Source: an uncultured Eggerthellaceae bacterium (GTDB lineage Bacteria > Actinomycetota > Coriobacteriia > Coriobacteriales > Eggerthellaceae). From it: a stretch of 64,000 nucleotides of DNA. Every line of letters begins with the position of its first letter. Within the stretch, counting starts at the first letter, position 1. Position numbers and translations under genes: made by a program. The DNA is taken from positions 82,022-146,021 of the forward strand of contig CALUHI010000012.1 of NCBI GenBank assembly GCA_944320405.1. Reading direction: 5' to 3'. Shown piece by piece: positions 36,000 to 44,911 of the stretch. The notes under the pieces were generated by a model. The model had not been told where the DNA came from and made no database searches. It saw only the letters and a program-made list of their open reading frames with translations.

Positions 36000-37445
36000 A
36001 TGAAAACCGCAAGTCCGATTCCGTCTGCTGCGGCAGCAAGCCCCGCCGCCGTGGGCGCCGCCCCGGCCGCCGGTGTGGCGGCGGGCATCGCGTCTGTTGC
36101 GGCGTCTGGCTCGGCCGTCGCGCCTGCGGCGGGAAGCGCAACGGCGCGCCCGGCCAAGCGCCGCGCCAAGCTGCCGCGAATCCCGTCGGGAGCAGGCGGC
36201 TTCGCCCTTACGGCGGCCCTGTTCGTCGCGGGACTCATCGTGTGCTTCACCACCGGAGTTCCCGTCCAAAGCGTCGTCGACAACTTCAGCTTCAACGTGC
36301 TGGTCATCGTCATTTCCATGGACCTGTTCACCAACATGCTGGCGAAAACGGGCGCCATGGAAGCCGCCGCACTGAAGCTGGCCGGCCTTTCCTCTGGCCG
36401 CCAGACGGCCCTTCTGGTGATGTTGGCCGCCATGATGTATCTGATCTCAGCGTTTCTGAACAACATCACCGCCATCCTGGTGGTGCTGCCGTGCATCTTC
36501 GTGCTGCTGAAAACCATCACGCCCGACCGCCGCTACCTGGCGGTGTTCTTCGCAGTGCTGCTGGCCATGTCCAACACCGGCGGCGCGTCGTCGGCCATTG
36601 GCGACCTTCCCGCCGTGCTTATCATGTCCACCGGCGTGGTGAGCTTCTCTGAGTACACGTTCACTGCGTTTCCCCTGATGGCAATCACGTCCATCGTCAT
36701 CGTGGGCGTGTGGGCGTTGGTGCTTCGGGCGCGCAGGGTTCCCCAAGACCGCGATGCGTCGCTGTTCGCCATCGGCGTGCTCAGGTCGCAGTACCGCTTC
36801 GCCGAAGTCGACCGCAAAACGGCCATTCCTTTGGCCGTCATCCTGGCCACGATGTTCGTGTGCTGGATCGTCGTGCCGCAATCCGTGGTTCCGCCCGAGG
36901 TCATCGCCTTGGTGGGGTGCCTGGTTGCCACGGTTGCCTACCGCCTGGCGGGCAACAAGGTTTCGCAGGTGGTCGATTTGGGATCCGTTCTCACCATCAG
37001 CGGCTTTCTGTTCCTGGCTGCGGCCGTGTCGGCCACCGGCGTGCTCGAGGCTGTGGTGGCGGCGCTTCAGGCGGTGGCCCCCAACCAGCAGGTGTTCATC
37101 GCGCTGGTGCTGTTGGTGGCTTCGCTGATCGCCGGCCTGGTGGGCGCCGGCCCCGCTGCGGCGGCGTGCCTCCCCATCGTGGTTGATCTGGCGACCACCA
37201 CCTTCCAAGCGTCTTCGACGTTCGTGATGGTGGCCTATGGCGCCGCCATCTGCGCCGGGTCGTCGTTGTTCCTGTTCAGCGCAACGGCCGGCTACGTGCT
37301 TTCCGGCAAGGTGGCCGCCGCCGACCTGACCGACTCCAACGAAAAGCGCTTCACCTGGAGCGTGGGCACCTACCTCGCCTACGGCCTGGTGAACTACCTG
37401 ATCCAGATGTCCATCGTCATGGCGGTGGTGCTCATCTTCTTCTAG
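36000..37445 (+). CDS. Ion-transporter-superfamily permease (ArsB/NhaD/SLC13-like)
   Basis: A 481-residue membrane protein from ATG 36000, behind GGAGG. The first ~55 residues are an Ala-rich low-complexity tail; about eleven hydrophobic segments follow. The stretch SAFLNNITAILVVLPC fits the re-entrant substrate motif of the IT superfamily. A second Asn/Thr-rich half-motif, AMSNTGGASSAIGDLPAVL, lies near 180. Relatives exchange sodium for protons or move oxyanions and dicarboxylates; which applies here is unclear. An ABC exporter gene follows 123 bp on. Confidence 0.78.
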   Translation: MKTASPIPSAAAASPAAVGAAPAAGVAAGIASVAASGSAVAPAAGSATARPAKRRAKLPRIPSGAGGFALTAALFVAGLIVCFTTGVPVQSVVDNFSFNVLVIVISMDLFTNMLAKTGAMEAAALKLAGLSSGRQTALLVMLAAMMYLISAFLNNITAILVVLPCIFVLLKTITPDRRYLAVFFAVLLAMSNTGGASSAIGDLPAVLIMSTGVVSFSEYTFTAFPLMAITSIVIVGVWALVLRARRVPQDRDASLFAIGVLRSQYRFAEVDRKTAIPLAVILATMFVCWIVVPQSVVPPEVIALVGCLVATVAYRLAGNKVSQVVDLGSVLTISGFLFLAAAVSATGVLEAVVAALQAVAPNQQVFIALVLLVASLIAGLVGAGPAAAACLPIVVDLATTTFQASSTFVMVAYGAAICAGSSLFLFSATAGYVLSGKVAAADLTDSNEKRFTWSVGTYLAYGLVNYLIQMSIVMAVVLIFF

Positions 37446-37568
37446 AAAGGGCGCTGCTGCGCCGCACCGCTTCCGCGCGGCCTCCGCGCAATCGCGCAGC
37501 TGCCCACCCCAGCCCCCTTGCCCGCTCCGGGCGCACCCCAGCCGCGCCCGCTTCCGAAAGGACCCCTC

Positions 37569-39440
37569 ATGTTCACCGCATTGAAGCTCATGAACGGCAG
37601 GATCAAGGCCCACATGGCGTTGGTCGTTGCCCTCACGCTGGTGGCGTCGTACCTGGCCAGCGTGTGGCCGGTGCTGCTGGCCGACATCTACAACGGCATC
37701 TCCAACGGCAGCATCGCCACGTTGGAAGTTGCCGCCCCCATGCTGGCTGTGTTCGGCGTGGTGCTCGCCGCGTCGTCGGTGATCGGCGAGTTCCGCCGCG
37801 TGCTGGCTGAGTTCGTCTCCGCCAGCTTCGAGGCGCAAACGCGCGAGACCGGCTTCGCTTCGGCGCTTGCCCTGCCGCCCTCCAAGATCTCCAACCGTAA
37901 CACCACCGAGCTATCTGCCCAGATCAACCAAGGTGTCGAGGGTTGCTGTCAGGTGCTCAAGCTTACCTGCAACGACCTTCTGCCCGCCGCGACCACCGTC
38001 ATCTTCGTAGGGTTCCAGGTTGCCACCGGCGCCCCCATCGAGATGCTCTACATCATGGCCGCATACGTGGCGTTCTCGGCACTGGTGTCCGGTTTCCAGA
38101 TCCGTTCGCAAAACGGCATTCGCGACAACATCAACCTGCAGCACAACGAACTGTCCGGCCGCATGGCCGAATCCCTCTCGCATCACGAGACCATCACCAT
38201 CCTGGCCGCCCGCGCCTACGAAGTGCGCCGCCTGCTGGGTTCCATCCTGGGGTTGGCCAAGCTGGAGAAGTACCATCATCGCGTGATGGGCTCCTTCGAC
38301 GCCCTGAAGAAGCTCGTGCAGAACGCCTTCACGGTGGGCATTTTGGCCGTGGGCGTGTGGTTCATGATGCAGGGCCGCATGGAAGGCGGCACGGTGGTTG
38401 CCTCCGCCATGCTGTTTGCCCAGTTGGGCGCGCCGCTCGACACGCTGTATCGCCTACTTGACGAGTTCGCCAGCTCCAAGCTGAAGATCGATCGCCTGGC
38501 CGACATCATGGCAGCTGCCGAACCCGACGAGACCGAAGCCGCGCCGGTGCGCACGTTCGCCGACCCGCTGCCGGCATCCGCTCAGCCCGAGGCCCCTGTT
38601 CTCGGTGCCGATTGCGCTGGCGTCGCCCAGCCGGTCGCCGACGACGAACCCGCTTCGCAGCCTGAGGCACTCACTCCGCGCGAAGCCGTGCGTGCCATCG
38701 CCATGCGCTACACCGCTGCTGCCCCTGTCATCGAGGTCGAGGATTGCATCGCCTTCGCACCGGGCGGCAAGGTTGCCAGCACGTGTTCGACGTTCGAGGT
38801 TCCCGCAGGCTCGACGGTGTGCCTGAGCGGTCCGAACGGCTGCGGCAAGTCAAGCCTGATGAAGGCCATCCTGAAGTACTTCTCTTACCAGGGCTCCATC
38901 CGCCTACTTGGTCGCTCGGTCAAGGACTACACGCGCGCCGAGCTCGCGCAGCAAACGTTCTATCTGGCGCAGACCCCCAGTCTGCATCAGGGCACGATCC
39001 GCGACAACCTGCTGATGGGTTTCGACGAACCCATCAGCGACGAGCAGCTGCGCCGCGCGCTCGACCTGGCGCTGCTTTCTCCCACCGAGTTCGACGAGAC
39101 GGGCGCCGAAGACGTGCTCGATCATGCAGTCGAGGCGTCCGGCAGCAACCTGTCGGGCGGCCAGCGTCAGCGCATAGCCGCTGCCCGCGTGTTCCTGCGC
39201 CGCCCGCCCGTGCTGTTCCTCGACGAGGCGACGGCGAGCATGGACATCCCCTCGGCACTGAAGCTGATGGACAACATCAAGCGCCACGTTGATTCCTACG
39301 GCGGCACCATCGTGCTGATCACCCATCAGGAGGAAGTGAAGGAGATCTGTGACCACGTGGTCCGCATGGGCAAGCTCATCGAGGCTCCGGCTCCGACCCC
39401 GGCCCCGAACGCTCCCGGCGCTGCAGGTAAAGCAGCCTAG
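37569..39440 (+). CDS. ABC exporter half-transporter, fused membrane and ATPase domains
   Basis: A 623-residue protein from ATG 37569. Residues ~1-290 form a type IV exporter membrane domain of six helices, followed by a ~90-residue Ala/Pro linker (near 320-380). The ATPase domain has Walker A GPNGCGKSS near 425, Q-loop LAQTPSL, signature LSGGQRQR near 528, Walker B VLFLDEA near 550 and H-loop ITHQEE. It should dimerise to export a compound; the substrate is unknown. It ends a block of four same-strand genes closed by a strong terminator. Confidence 0.88.
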   Translation: MFTALKLMNGRIKAHMALVVALTLVASYLASVWPVLLADIYNGISNGSIATLEVAAPMLAVFGVVLAASSVIGEFRRVLAEFVSASFEAQTRETGFASALALPPSKISNRNTTELSAQINQGVEGCCQVLKLTCNDLLPAATTVIFVGFQVATGAPIEMLYIMAAYVAFSALVSGFQIRSQNGIRDNINLQHNELSGRMAESLSHHETITILAARAYEVRRLLGSILGLAKLEKYHHRVMGSFDALKKLVQNAFTVGILAVGVWFMMQGRMEGGTVVASAMLFAQLGAPLDTLYRLLDEFASSKLKIDRLADIMAAAEPDETEAAPVRTFADPLPASAQPEAPVLGADCAGVAQPVADDEPASQPEALTPREAVRAIAMRYTAAAPVIEVEDCIAFAPGGKVASTCSTFEVPAGSTVCLSGPNGCGKSSLMKAILKYFSYQGSIRLLGRSVKDYTRAELAQQTFYLAQTPSLHQGTIRDNLLMGFDEPISDEQLRRALDLALLSPTEFDETGAEDVLDHAVEASGSNLSGGQRQRIAAARVFLRRPPVLFLDEATASMDIPSALKLMDNIKRHVDSYGGTIVLITHQEEVKEICDHVVRMGKLIEAPAPTPAPNAPGAAGKAA

Positions 39441-39549
39441 CGCTTCGCAAGCCCAGCTCTTAGGGCTGCTGCGAGCCAACCTCATCTGAGGCACCGCGGC
39501 GGCGGCCGGCTCTCATCCTCCTTCCGGCCGCTCACGCCGCTGCCCATAC

Positions 39550-39586
39550 GGGCGCCGCCCTGCAACGGGGGCGGCGCCCCTTTTTC
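39550..39586 (+). terminator. Strong terminator after the ABC gene
   Basis: Stem GGGCGCCGCCC / GGGCGGCGCCC followed by CTTTTTC. Confidence 0.9.
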
Positions 39587-39605
39587 TCATTCCGGTGGGG
39601 ATGGC

Positions 39606-39633
39606 TTGCGGCGCCTGGGGGAACGGGTATACT
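39606..39633 (+). promoter_or_regulatory. Promoter of the radical SAM gene, likely giving a leaderless transcript
   Basis: A -35 TTGCGG (39606-39611) and a -10 TATACT (39628-39633) are 16 bp apart. The ATG at 39642 falls just where transcription should begin, and no ribosome binding site precedes it. Confidence 0.6.
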
Positions 39634-39641
39634 TCGCACCT

Positions 39642-41918
39642 ATGCAAACACTAGACATGACATACGTTCACGCGCCCGCCACCTACGATTTCCGCGAGCG
39701 CTCCATCATGTACGGCCCCGTGTCCGATATGGTGCCTTCCACGCCCATCTTCGAGATGTATCCGCTGGGCCTCACCACGCTGTGCGAGTATCTCGAGCGC
39801 CACGGCATGCGCGCGCGCATCTTCAACCTGGCATCCATGATGCTGCACAAGAAGAACTTCGACGTGGAGAAAAACCTGGCCAAGCTCGACTCCCGCATGT
39901 TCGGCATCGACCTGCACTGGATGCCGCACTGCCACGGCTCGGTTGAGGTGGCGAAGATTCTCAAGCGCCTGCATCCGCACACGCCCATCAGCTTCGGCGG
40001 CCTGTCGGCGACCATCTTCCACGAGGACCTCATCAAGTACGACTGCATCGACTACGTGGTGCGCGGCGACTCCACCGAAGAGCCCATGCGCCGGCTGGTC
40101 GAACGCGTGTCGCGGGCGCAGCGCACGGGCACGCCCATCGGCGACCTGTCCGACATCCCCAACCTCACCTGGAAAGACGACACCGGCGCCATCCACATCA
40201 ACCCGCTTTCGTGGGTGCCCGACACTATGGACGCCATCTCGCTTGACTACGCGTACCCCATGAAGGGCGTGCTGCGCCACCACGACATGACCAGCTTCCT
40301 TCCCATGAAGGGCTGGCTGCAGTACCCCGTGACGGCAAGCCTCACCTGCCGCGGTTGCTCGCGCAACTGCGCCACTTGCGGCGGCAGTGCCTACGCGTTC
40401 AAGAACCACTTCGGCCGCCGCCGTGTAGCGTGGCGCGACCCGGCGCTGCTCATTCGCGACATCCAGAACGTGCAGAACCACGTGTGGGGCCCCATCTTCG
40501 TGCTGAACGATTTCCTACAGGCGGGAGAGGACTACACCCGCCGCTTCATCACCGGGCTCAAGGGCAAGCTGCAAAACCCCATCGGGTTCGAGTTCTTCGG
40601 CCCGCCGCCGGGTGGCGACGACTTCTACAAGATGCTCGACGAGAACCTGCCCAGCTGGTCGGTGGAGATTTCGGCCGAAAGCCACGACGACGACGTGCGC
40701 AAGGCGTTCGGCAAGGGCCACTACAAGATGGTAGAGCTCGAAGAGACCATCGTCGACGCGCTCAGCCACCCCAACTGCGAGCGCTTCGACCTGTATTTCA
40801 TGACGGGTATCCCCAAGCAGACCGCCGAAAGCGTCCGCGAGACCGGCGCCTACGTGCAGCACCTCTACGAGCGCGTGAACTACGACCCGCGCCTGGTGGT
40901 GATGACCAGCCCCATGGCGCCGTTCTTGGACGTGGGGTCCATCGTGTTCGACAACCCCGAGAAGTACGGCTACCGTCTGCGCGCCCGCACGTTCGAGGAG
41001 CACCGCGAGCGCATGATTCTGCCCTCGTGGAAGCACATCATGAACTACGAGAGCAAGTACATGAGCGCCGATCAGATGGTGGAAGCCACCTACGACGCGG
41101 CGTTGGACATCAACCGTATCAAGGGCTCGCACGGCATCATCGACGGCGGCATGGCGGCGGGCGTTGACGCGCGCATCCGCCAAGCGCGCGAGCAGATGCG
41201 CCGTTTGGACGACGTGCTTTTGAACGGGACGGGCCGCATCGACGCGCGCATGGCCGCGTTGAAGGAAGAGTTCGAACGCCTCTCCGAAAGCACGATGGCC
41301 GAGAAATCAGAGCTGAACTGGGCGTTCGATGTAAAGCCCACCCATGCGGCGCACTTGGCTAAGCTGTGGCTGACCAACGAGCCCGCCAACTGGTTGGCGC
41401 ATGCGCGCGGCAAGTGGCGCCCCGCCGGCAGCGACTTCGATTACCCCGATCAGGAAAACGGCGAGGTGGCTCCCGCATGGAACTCCGACGGCACGCCGAA
41501 CCGCACGTTCAAGGGCATGGAAGTGGACGGCATGCACGACGGTCGTGCGCTTTCTGACGAAAGCGGTGCGCAGGTGGCGGCGGCGGGCAGCGTGGTAGCG
41601 CCGGGATTTTCGCGCGCCAACACCAACGAGGCGTTCGACGCCGAAAACGCCGCACTTCAGGCGGGCCGCGCCGGCACGGCCGTGCAAGCAGGCGAGTCGG
41701 CTATCCGCGAGGAAGCTGCGCGCACCGTTGAGCGCGACCCGCTGCTCGAGCAGATGATGGCCGAAGAGCGCGAGCGCGAGGCAGCTCGTGCGGCTGCAGC
41801 GGCAACCGGCGCCGATGCGCATCAGGGTCATCGTGGAGCGACGGGTTTGAAAGGGGCTGGTGGGTCCGCCGGCGCCCGCGACGCGCGCAAGCTACGAAAG
41901 ATCCGAGAAAAGAAGTAG
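39642..41918 (+). CDS. B12-binding-domain radical SAM protein (TIGR04190-like)
   Basis: A 758-residue protein from ATG 39642 (an ATG at 39654 is also possible). Residues ~50-160 resemble a cobalamin-binding Rossmann domain (PLGLTTLCEYLERHG, ISFGGLSATIFHEDL). The radical SAM cluster motif is CSRNCATC (C-x3-C-x2-C) near 242-249, and the barrel continues with FVLNDFLQAGEDY and EISAESHDDDVRKAFGKGHY. The last ~120 residues are a charged tail. Such enzymes use a [4Fe-4S] cluster and SAM, often with B12, for methylation or rearrangement; the product is unknown. A DXHXXG B12 motif is not evident. Confidence 0.8.
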   Translation: MQTLDMTYVHAPATYDFRERSIMYGPVSDMVPSTPIFEMYPLGLTTLCEYLERHGMRARIFNLASMMLHKKNFDVEKNLAKLDSRMFGIDLHWMPHCHGSVEVAKILKRLHPHTPISFGGLSATIFHEDLIKYDCIDYVVRGDSTEEPMRRLVERVSRAQRTGTPIGDLSDIPNLTWKDDTGAIHINPLSWVPDTMDAISLDYAYPMKGVLRHHDMTSFLPMKGWLQYPVTASLTCRGCSRNCATCGGSAYAFKNHFGRRRVAWRDPALLIRDIQNVQNHVWGPIFVLNDFLQAGEDYTRRFITGLKGKLQNPIGFEFFGPPPGGDDFYKMLDENLPSWSVEISAESHDDDVRKAFGKGHYKMVELEETIVDALSHPNCERFDLYFMTGIPKQTAESVRETGAYVQHLYERVNYDPRLVVMTSPMAPFLDVGSIVFDNPEKYGYRLRARTFEEHRERMILPSWKHIMNYESKYMSADQMVEATYDAALDINRIKGSHGIIDGGMAAGVDARIRQAREQMRRLDDVLLNGTGRIDARMAALKEEFERLSESTMAEKSELNWAFDVKPTHAAHLAKLWLTNEPANWLAHARGKWRPAGSDFDYPDQENGEVAPAWNSDGTPNRTFKGMEVDGMHDGRALSDESGAQVAAAGSVVAPGFSRANTNEAFDAENAALQAGRAGTAVQAGESAIREEAARTVERDPLLEQMMAEEREREAARAAAAATGADAHQGHRGATGLKGAGGSAGARDARKLRKIREKK

Positions 41919-41923
41919 CGAAT

Positions 41924-41954
41924 AAGGCCGTCGGGGAAATCCGACGGCCTTTTC
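41924..41954 (+). terminator. Bidirectional terminator between convergent genes
   Basis: Stem AAGGCCGTCGG / CCGACGGCCTT with a GGAAAT loop and T-runs. It separates the radical SAM gene from the convergent LOG-family gene. Confidence 0.9.
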
Positions 41955-41958
41955 GATT

Positions 41959-42546
41959 CTACCGGCGCATCATTTCAGCGGCGGTGGCGAAGCTTTCGCG
42001 CGGGTTGGCGAAGTCTGCTTCAAGCAAGCGCACAAGCTCGTCAAGCGTTTCGGGGAAGCAAATGCGGCCCAGATCGACGTCGTCCAAAAACCCTTCGCGC
42101 ACCATGTCGTCAAGGAACCCGCGCAGATTGTCGTAAAAGCCTTCGATGTTCAGGAAGTAGCACGCCCCGGGATTCATCCCCAAGCGGATGCGCGACATGA
42201 TCTCCGACATCTCTTCCAGCGTGCCCACGCCGCCCGGAAGCGCCACGAACGCATCGCCCAGCTCGATCATCTTTGCTTTGCGCTCGGCCATCGTGTCTGC
42301 CACGAACAGCTCGGTGAGGTCGTCGCGCGCCACGCCGGCATCCACAAAGAAGCTGGTCTCCACGCCGTGAACGCACCCGCCCGCCTCAAGCACGGCGCCA
42401 GAGACGATGCCCATCAGCCCCACGCGGCTGCCGCCATACACCAGCGCATGCCCCTCGTGGGCGATCCATTCCCCCAGCTCGCGGGCAGCCTGTTGAAAGG
42501 CGCGGTTTTCCGGCATGCTCGAGCCGCAATACACCGTGATGTTCAT
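41959..42546 (-). CDS. LOG-family protein (nucleoside 5'-monophosphate phosphoribohydrolase-like)
   Basis: A 195-residue Rossmann protein of the TIGR00730/LOG family. The hallmark PGGVGTLEE motif lies near 105-113, and the nucleotide-contacting YGGSRVGLMG near 36-45. Family members cut the N-glycosidic bond of nucleoside monophosphates and are often misnamed lysine decarboxylases. The ATG at 42546 has GGAGG about seven bases upstream. It is a single-gene unit. The natural substrate in this organism is unknown. Confidence 0.9.
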   Translation of the reverse strand: MNITVYCGSSMPENRAFQQAARELGEWIAHEGHALVYGGSRVGLMGIVSGAVLEAGGCVHGVETSFFVDAGVARDDLTELFVADTMAERKAKMIELGDAFVALPGGVGTLEEMSEIMSRIRLGMNPGACYFLNIEGFYDNLRGFLDDMVREGFLDDVDLGRICFPETLDELVRLLEADFANPRESFATAAEMMRR

Positions 42547-42649
42547 GATCCTCCTAGCCTGGCGGCAGGGCCTTGCGAAAAGGCGCTATCCCGCAAAAAA
42601 AGCCGCCGCTCCCTACGGTAGCACGTCGAAGGGGGCGGCGGCGGTGCGG

Positions 42650-43348
42650 TTACGCGTTCGCTTTCCAGGCGTTTACCAGCTCGGCGGCAGCATCGCGCGG
42701 GTCGTCGGCCGCGCACACGGCCGACACCACGAAGAAGCCGTCGACGCCAGTTTTCGCCAGCGCGGGAATGTCGGCCGCTTTCACGCCGCCACCCACCACG
42801 ATGGGCTTGGGGCTGATGCGCCGCAGGTCGGCAAGCTCCTCCAGACTGCGCGTGATCACGCGGCCGTCGTCGTCCATGCCGCAGTCGGGCTTGGTGGCCG
42901 TTTCGTGCAGCGGCCCGACGCCCAGGTAGTCCACCAGGCTCATGTCGGCCGTGGCAATGTAGTCGCGCATCTCGTGTGCGCGCGCCGAAAGCCCCACGAT
43001 GGCGTCGTTGCCCAGGTACTTACGGCACACCTCCACCGGCACGTCGCTTTGTCCCACGTGCACGCCGTCCACCTTGATGCCCGCCTCGCGTGCCGCCAGC
43101 GCCACGTCAAGGCGGTCGTCAATCAGCAGCGGCACCTGGTCCTGCTTGCCGGCGGCCGCAATCGCGCGCGCCGCCTCGTCGGCGCAAGCCATCAGGTCGC
43201 GCGCCCCCAGCACCTTCGAACGCACTTGAACAATGGTGAAGCCGGCGTCAAGCGCCTGCGCCACGATGTCGCCCACCGGACGCCCCAACGTGTTCTCGGG
43301 CCCCAGCACTAGGTACGCCGAGATGTCCAACGTATCGCGCATGCTCAT
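42650..43348 (-). CDS. thiE: Thiamine-phosphate synthase
   Basis: A 232-residue TIM-barrel enzyme that joins HMP-pyrophosphate to hydroxyethylthiazole phosphate. Seen are VQVRSKVL near 38, the diphosphate/magnesium site LLIDDRLDVAL near 75, GVHVGQSDVP near 96, and the conserved VGPLHETATKP near 143 (TKT-like loop) with VVGGGVKAADIPAL near 190. The start at 43348 lies behind GAAAGGAA. It is the last gene of the thiM operon, downstream of a TPP riboswitch. Confidence 0.92.
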   Translation of the reverse strand: MSMRDTLDISAYLVLGPENTLGRPVGDIVAQALDAGFTIVQVRSKVLGARDLMACADEAARAIAAAGKQDQVPLLIDDRLDVALAAREAGIKVDGVHVGQSDVPVEVCRKYLGNDAIVGLSARAHEMRDYIATADMSLVDYLGVGPLHETATKPDCGMDDDGRVITRSLEELADLRRISPKPIVVGGGVKAADIPALAKTGVDGFFVVSAVCAADDPRDAAAELVNAWKANA

Positions 43349-43389
43349 CGCGATTCCTTTCTCAAATAGGGAAGGGCTTGGCTGCGCCG

Positions 43390-43692
43390 CTAGCGCTCTG
43401 CCAGCAGCTCGTCGACCACTTTCACTTTGCGCTCCATCATGTTCTCGAAGCCAGGGCGGATGTCTGCCTTCATCACGACCTCGGTGCGGATGCCCGCCTC
43501 GGCCAGTGCAAACGTGGCGCGCTTGACCACGTCCATGACTTCGTCCCATTCGCCTTCGATCTCGGTGAACATCGAATGCGTCTCATTGCGCAGACCCGAC
43601 TCGCGGATGATGCGCACCGCCTTTGCCACGTGTTCGGAAAGCTCGTCTCCCACTCCAAAGGGTGCGATCGCCACAGCTACCAGCGTGTTCAT
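43390..43692 (-). CDS. MTH1187/YkoF-type thiamine-binding protein
   Basis: A 100-residue ferredoxin-like protein of the MTH1187/DUF77 family. It has the conserved VAIAPFGVGDELSEHVAKAVRIIRESGL start and the central TMFTEIEGEWDEVM-like stretch (here HSMFTEIEGEWDEVM). Relatives bind thiamine or its HMP part. It sits between thiM and thiE in the riboswitch-controlled operon, which supports a role in thiamine precursor binding or salvage. The ATG at 43692 follows GGAAGG. Confidence 0.88.
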   Translation of the reverse strand: MNTLVAVAIAPFGVGDELSEHVAKAVRIIRESGLRNETHSMFTEIEGEWDEVMDVVKRATFALAEAGIRTEVVMKADIRPGFENMMERKVKVVDELLAER

Positions 43693-43711
43693 TGTCGCCT
43701 TCCTTCCTTTC

Positions 43712-44548
43712 TTACGCTTCTTCGATGTCGAAGGGGTTGTTCGCGATGTCGTGCGGGGTCGCCTTGTACAGCTCGTCCAGAAACGCCGTCTGGAAACTCG
43801 CGGGCGCGTCAACGCGCGCCTCGGCGCGCGCACCGGCAAGGTTGTACGCTTGCACGCCCGCCAGTGCCGCCGCCAGCGGAGTTTCGGCAGTAGCGGCGAA
43901 CACCGCGCACACACCGCCCAGGCTGCAGCCCGATCCCGTGATCTTCGCCATGAAGTGAGAGCCGCCGCGCGAGTGGCACACGACCTCGCCGTCGGTCACA
44001 AGGTCGACCTCGCCAGACACCGCTACCGCGCCGCCCGTGAACCGCGCGAGCGCCACTGCAGCCGCGCGCGCTTCGTCGACCCCCTGCGTGGAATCCACCC
44101 CACGCACTTCGGCTGCCGTGCCGGCCTCGAGCCCCCACAGCTCCGCCAACGCGATGGCCTCGGAGGCATTCCCGCGAATGATCGTGGGCTTGAACTCCTT
44201 CATCTGCGAAAGCAGCTTCGTGCGCAGGCTGCCGATGCCGATGCCCACCGGGTCCAGAACCCAAGGCTTGCCGCCCTCGTGCAGCGCCCGCGCCGTGCGG
44301 GGCAGCGTCTCCTCGTAGATGGGCAGCAGCGTGCCAACGTTCAGGTAGGTGGCGCCACCGGCCGCAGCCAAAAACTCGCCCTCGTCAGGCAGATACACCA
44401 TCGCCGCGGAGCCCCCCACGGCGATCTGCGCGTTCGCCACGAAATTGACCGTCACCGTATTGGTGATGGACCCCGCCATCGGGTTGGTGTCGCGCACCTT
44501 TTGCGCCGCACGCCCGATCTGTTCCTGAAGCTGTTCTCTGTTGATCAT
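43712..44548 (-). CDS. thiM: Hydroxyethylthiazole kinase
   Basis: A 278-residue ribokinase-like enzyme that phosphorylates the thiazole alcohol in thiamine salvage. Motifs are SITNTVTVNFVAN near 27, the substrate-side GTLLP near 72, VLDPVGIG near 97, GNASE near 126 and the catalytic anion-hole GSGCSLGG near 206 with Cys. It begins at ATG 44548 behind AGAAAGGATC and is the first gene after the TPP riboswitch. The operon (thiM, thiamine-binding protein, thiE) is a salvage set; no thiC or thiD is here. Confidence 0.93.
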   Translation of the reverse strand: MINREQLQEQIGRAAQKVRDTNPMAGSITNTVTVNFVANAQIAVGGSAAMVYLPDEGEFLAAAGGATYLNVGTLLPIYEETLPRTARALHEGGKPWVLDPVGIGIGSLRTKLLSQMKEFKPTIIRGNASEAIALAELWGLEAGTAAEVRGVDSTQGVDEARAAAVALARFTGGAVAVSGEVDLVTDGEVVCHSRGGSHFMAKITGSGCSLGGVCAVFAATAETPLAAALAGVQAYNLAGARAEARVDAPASFQTAFLDELYKATPHDIANNPFDIEEA

Positions 44549-44595
44549 TGTGATCCTTTCTGGAAGGCTTGCCGCCGCACGGCCAAGCGGGCAAC

Positions 44596-44623
44596 AAAAA
44601 AGCGCCCACCTGGTGGATGGGCG
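44596..44623 (-). terminator. Expression-platform terminator of the TPP riboswitch
   Basis: On the minus strand the stem GCGCCCATC / GGTGGGCGC is followed by TTTTTTG. It lies between the aptamer and thiM, so TPP binding should favour early termination. Confidence 0.85.
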
Positions 44624-44635
44624 CCCCGCGTTGGC

Positions 44636-44740
44636 AAGCATGCTCCCTACACCAGTATTAACTGACAGGTTCGAAGGGTTAGGCAAAAGCCCTCTCAACC
44701 CACGCCGCGAAACAGTCGCAAGCGCAAGTACCCCTGCATC
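44636..44740 (-). promoter_or_regulatory. TPP riboswitch (THI element)
   Basis: Read on the minus strand it shows AGGGGTAC, then TTGAGAGGG, CCCTTCGAACCTG, AGTTAATACTGG and TGTAGGGA, in the order and spacing of the THI-box aptamer. It precedes thiM. Binding of thiamine pyrophosphate should reduce expression of the salvage operon. Confidence 0.93.
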
Positions 44741-44789
44741 CGTCCCCCATCATACCGCGAAGCCGCGCACCTTACCCCGTAACTTCGGC

Positions 44790-44911
44790 GCGTGATCAAA
44801 CTGAAACATGTAGCGGGTGGAGGGGGGGAGTTCGCGCGCAATTCGGCATGCGATCCAACCGAAACTCGTAGCGGGCGGGGGCGGGGGGAGGGGTTCGCGC
44901 GCAGTTCCGCA
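44790..44911. repeat. Tandem G-rich repeat of ~60 bp
   Basis: Two imperfect copies share GAAAC.TGTAGCGGG, a long G-run and GTTCGCGCGCA.TTC.GCA. A hairpin (CGAAACGCCCA / TGGGCGTTTCG, near 44917-44939) follows. No gene is visible in the 380 bp between the riboswitch and the next gene. Confidence 0.6.

Noticed and set aside
36447..37838. A 463-codon minus-strand frame across the permease gene
   Set aside because: Extreme His/Gln/Arg content and no start signal. The plus strand has eleven membrane helices and a known motif.
39577..39592. A fifth AATGAGAAAAAG-type palindrome
   Set aside because: Only one arm (CCTTTTTCTCATT) is present, and it is explained by the T-tail of the GC-rich terminator before it.
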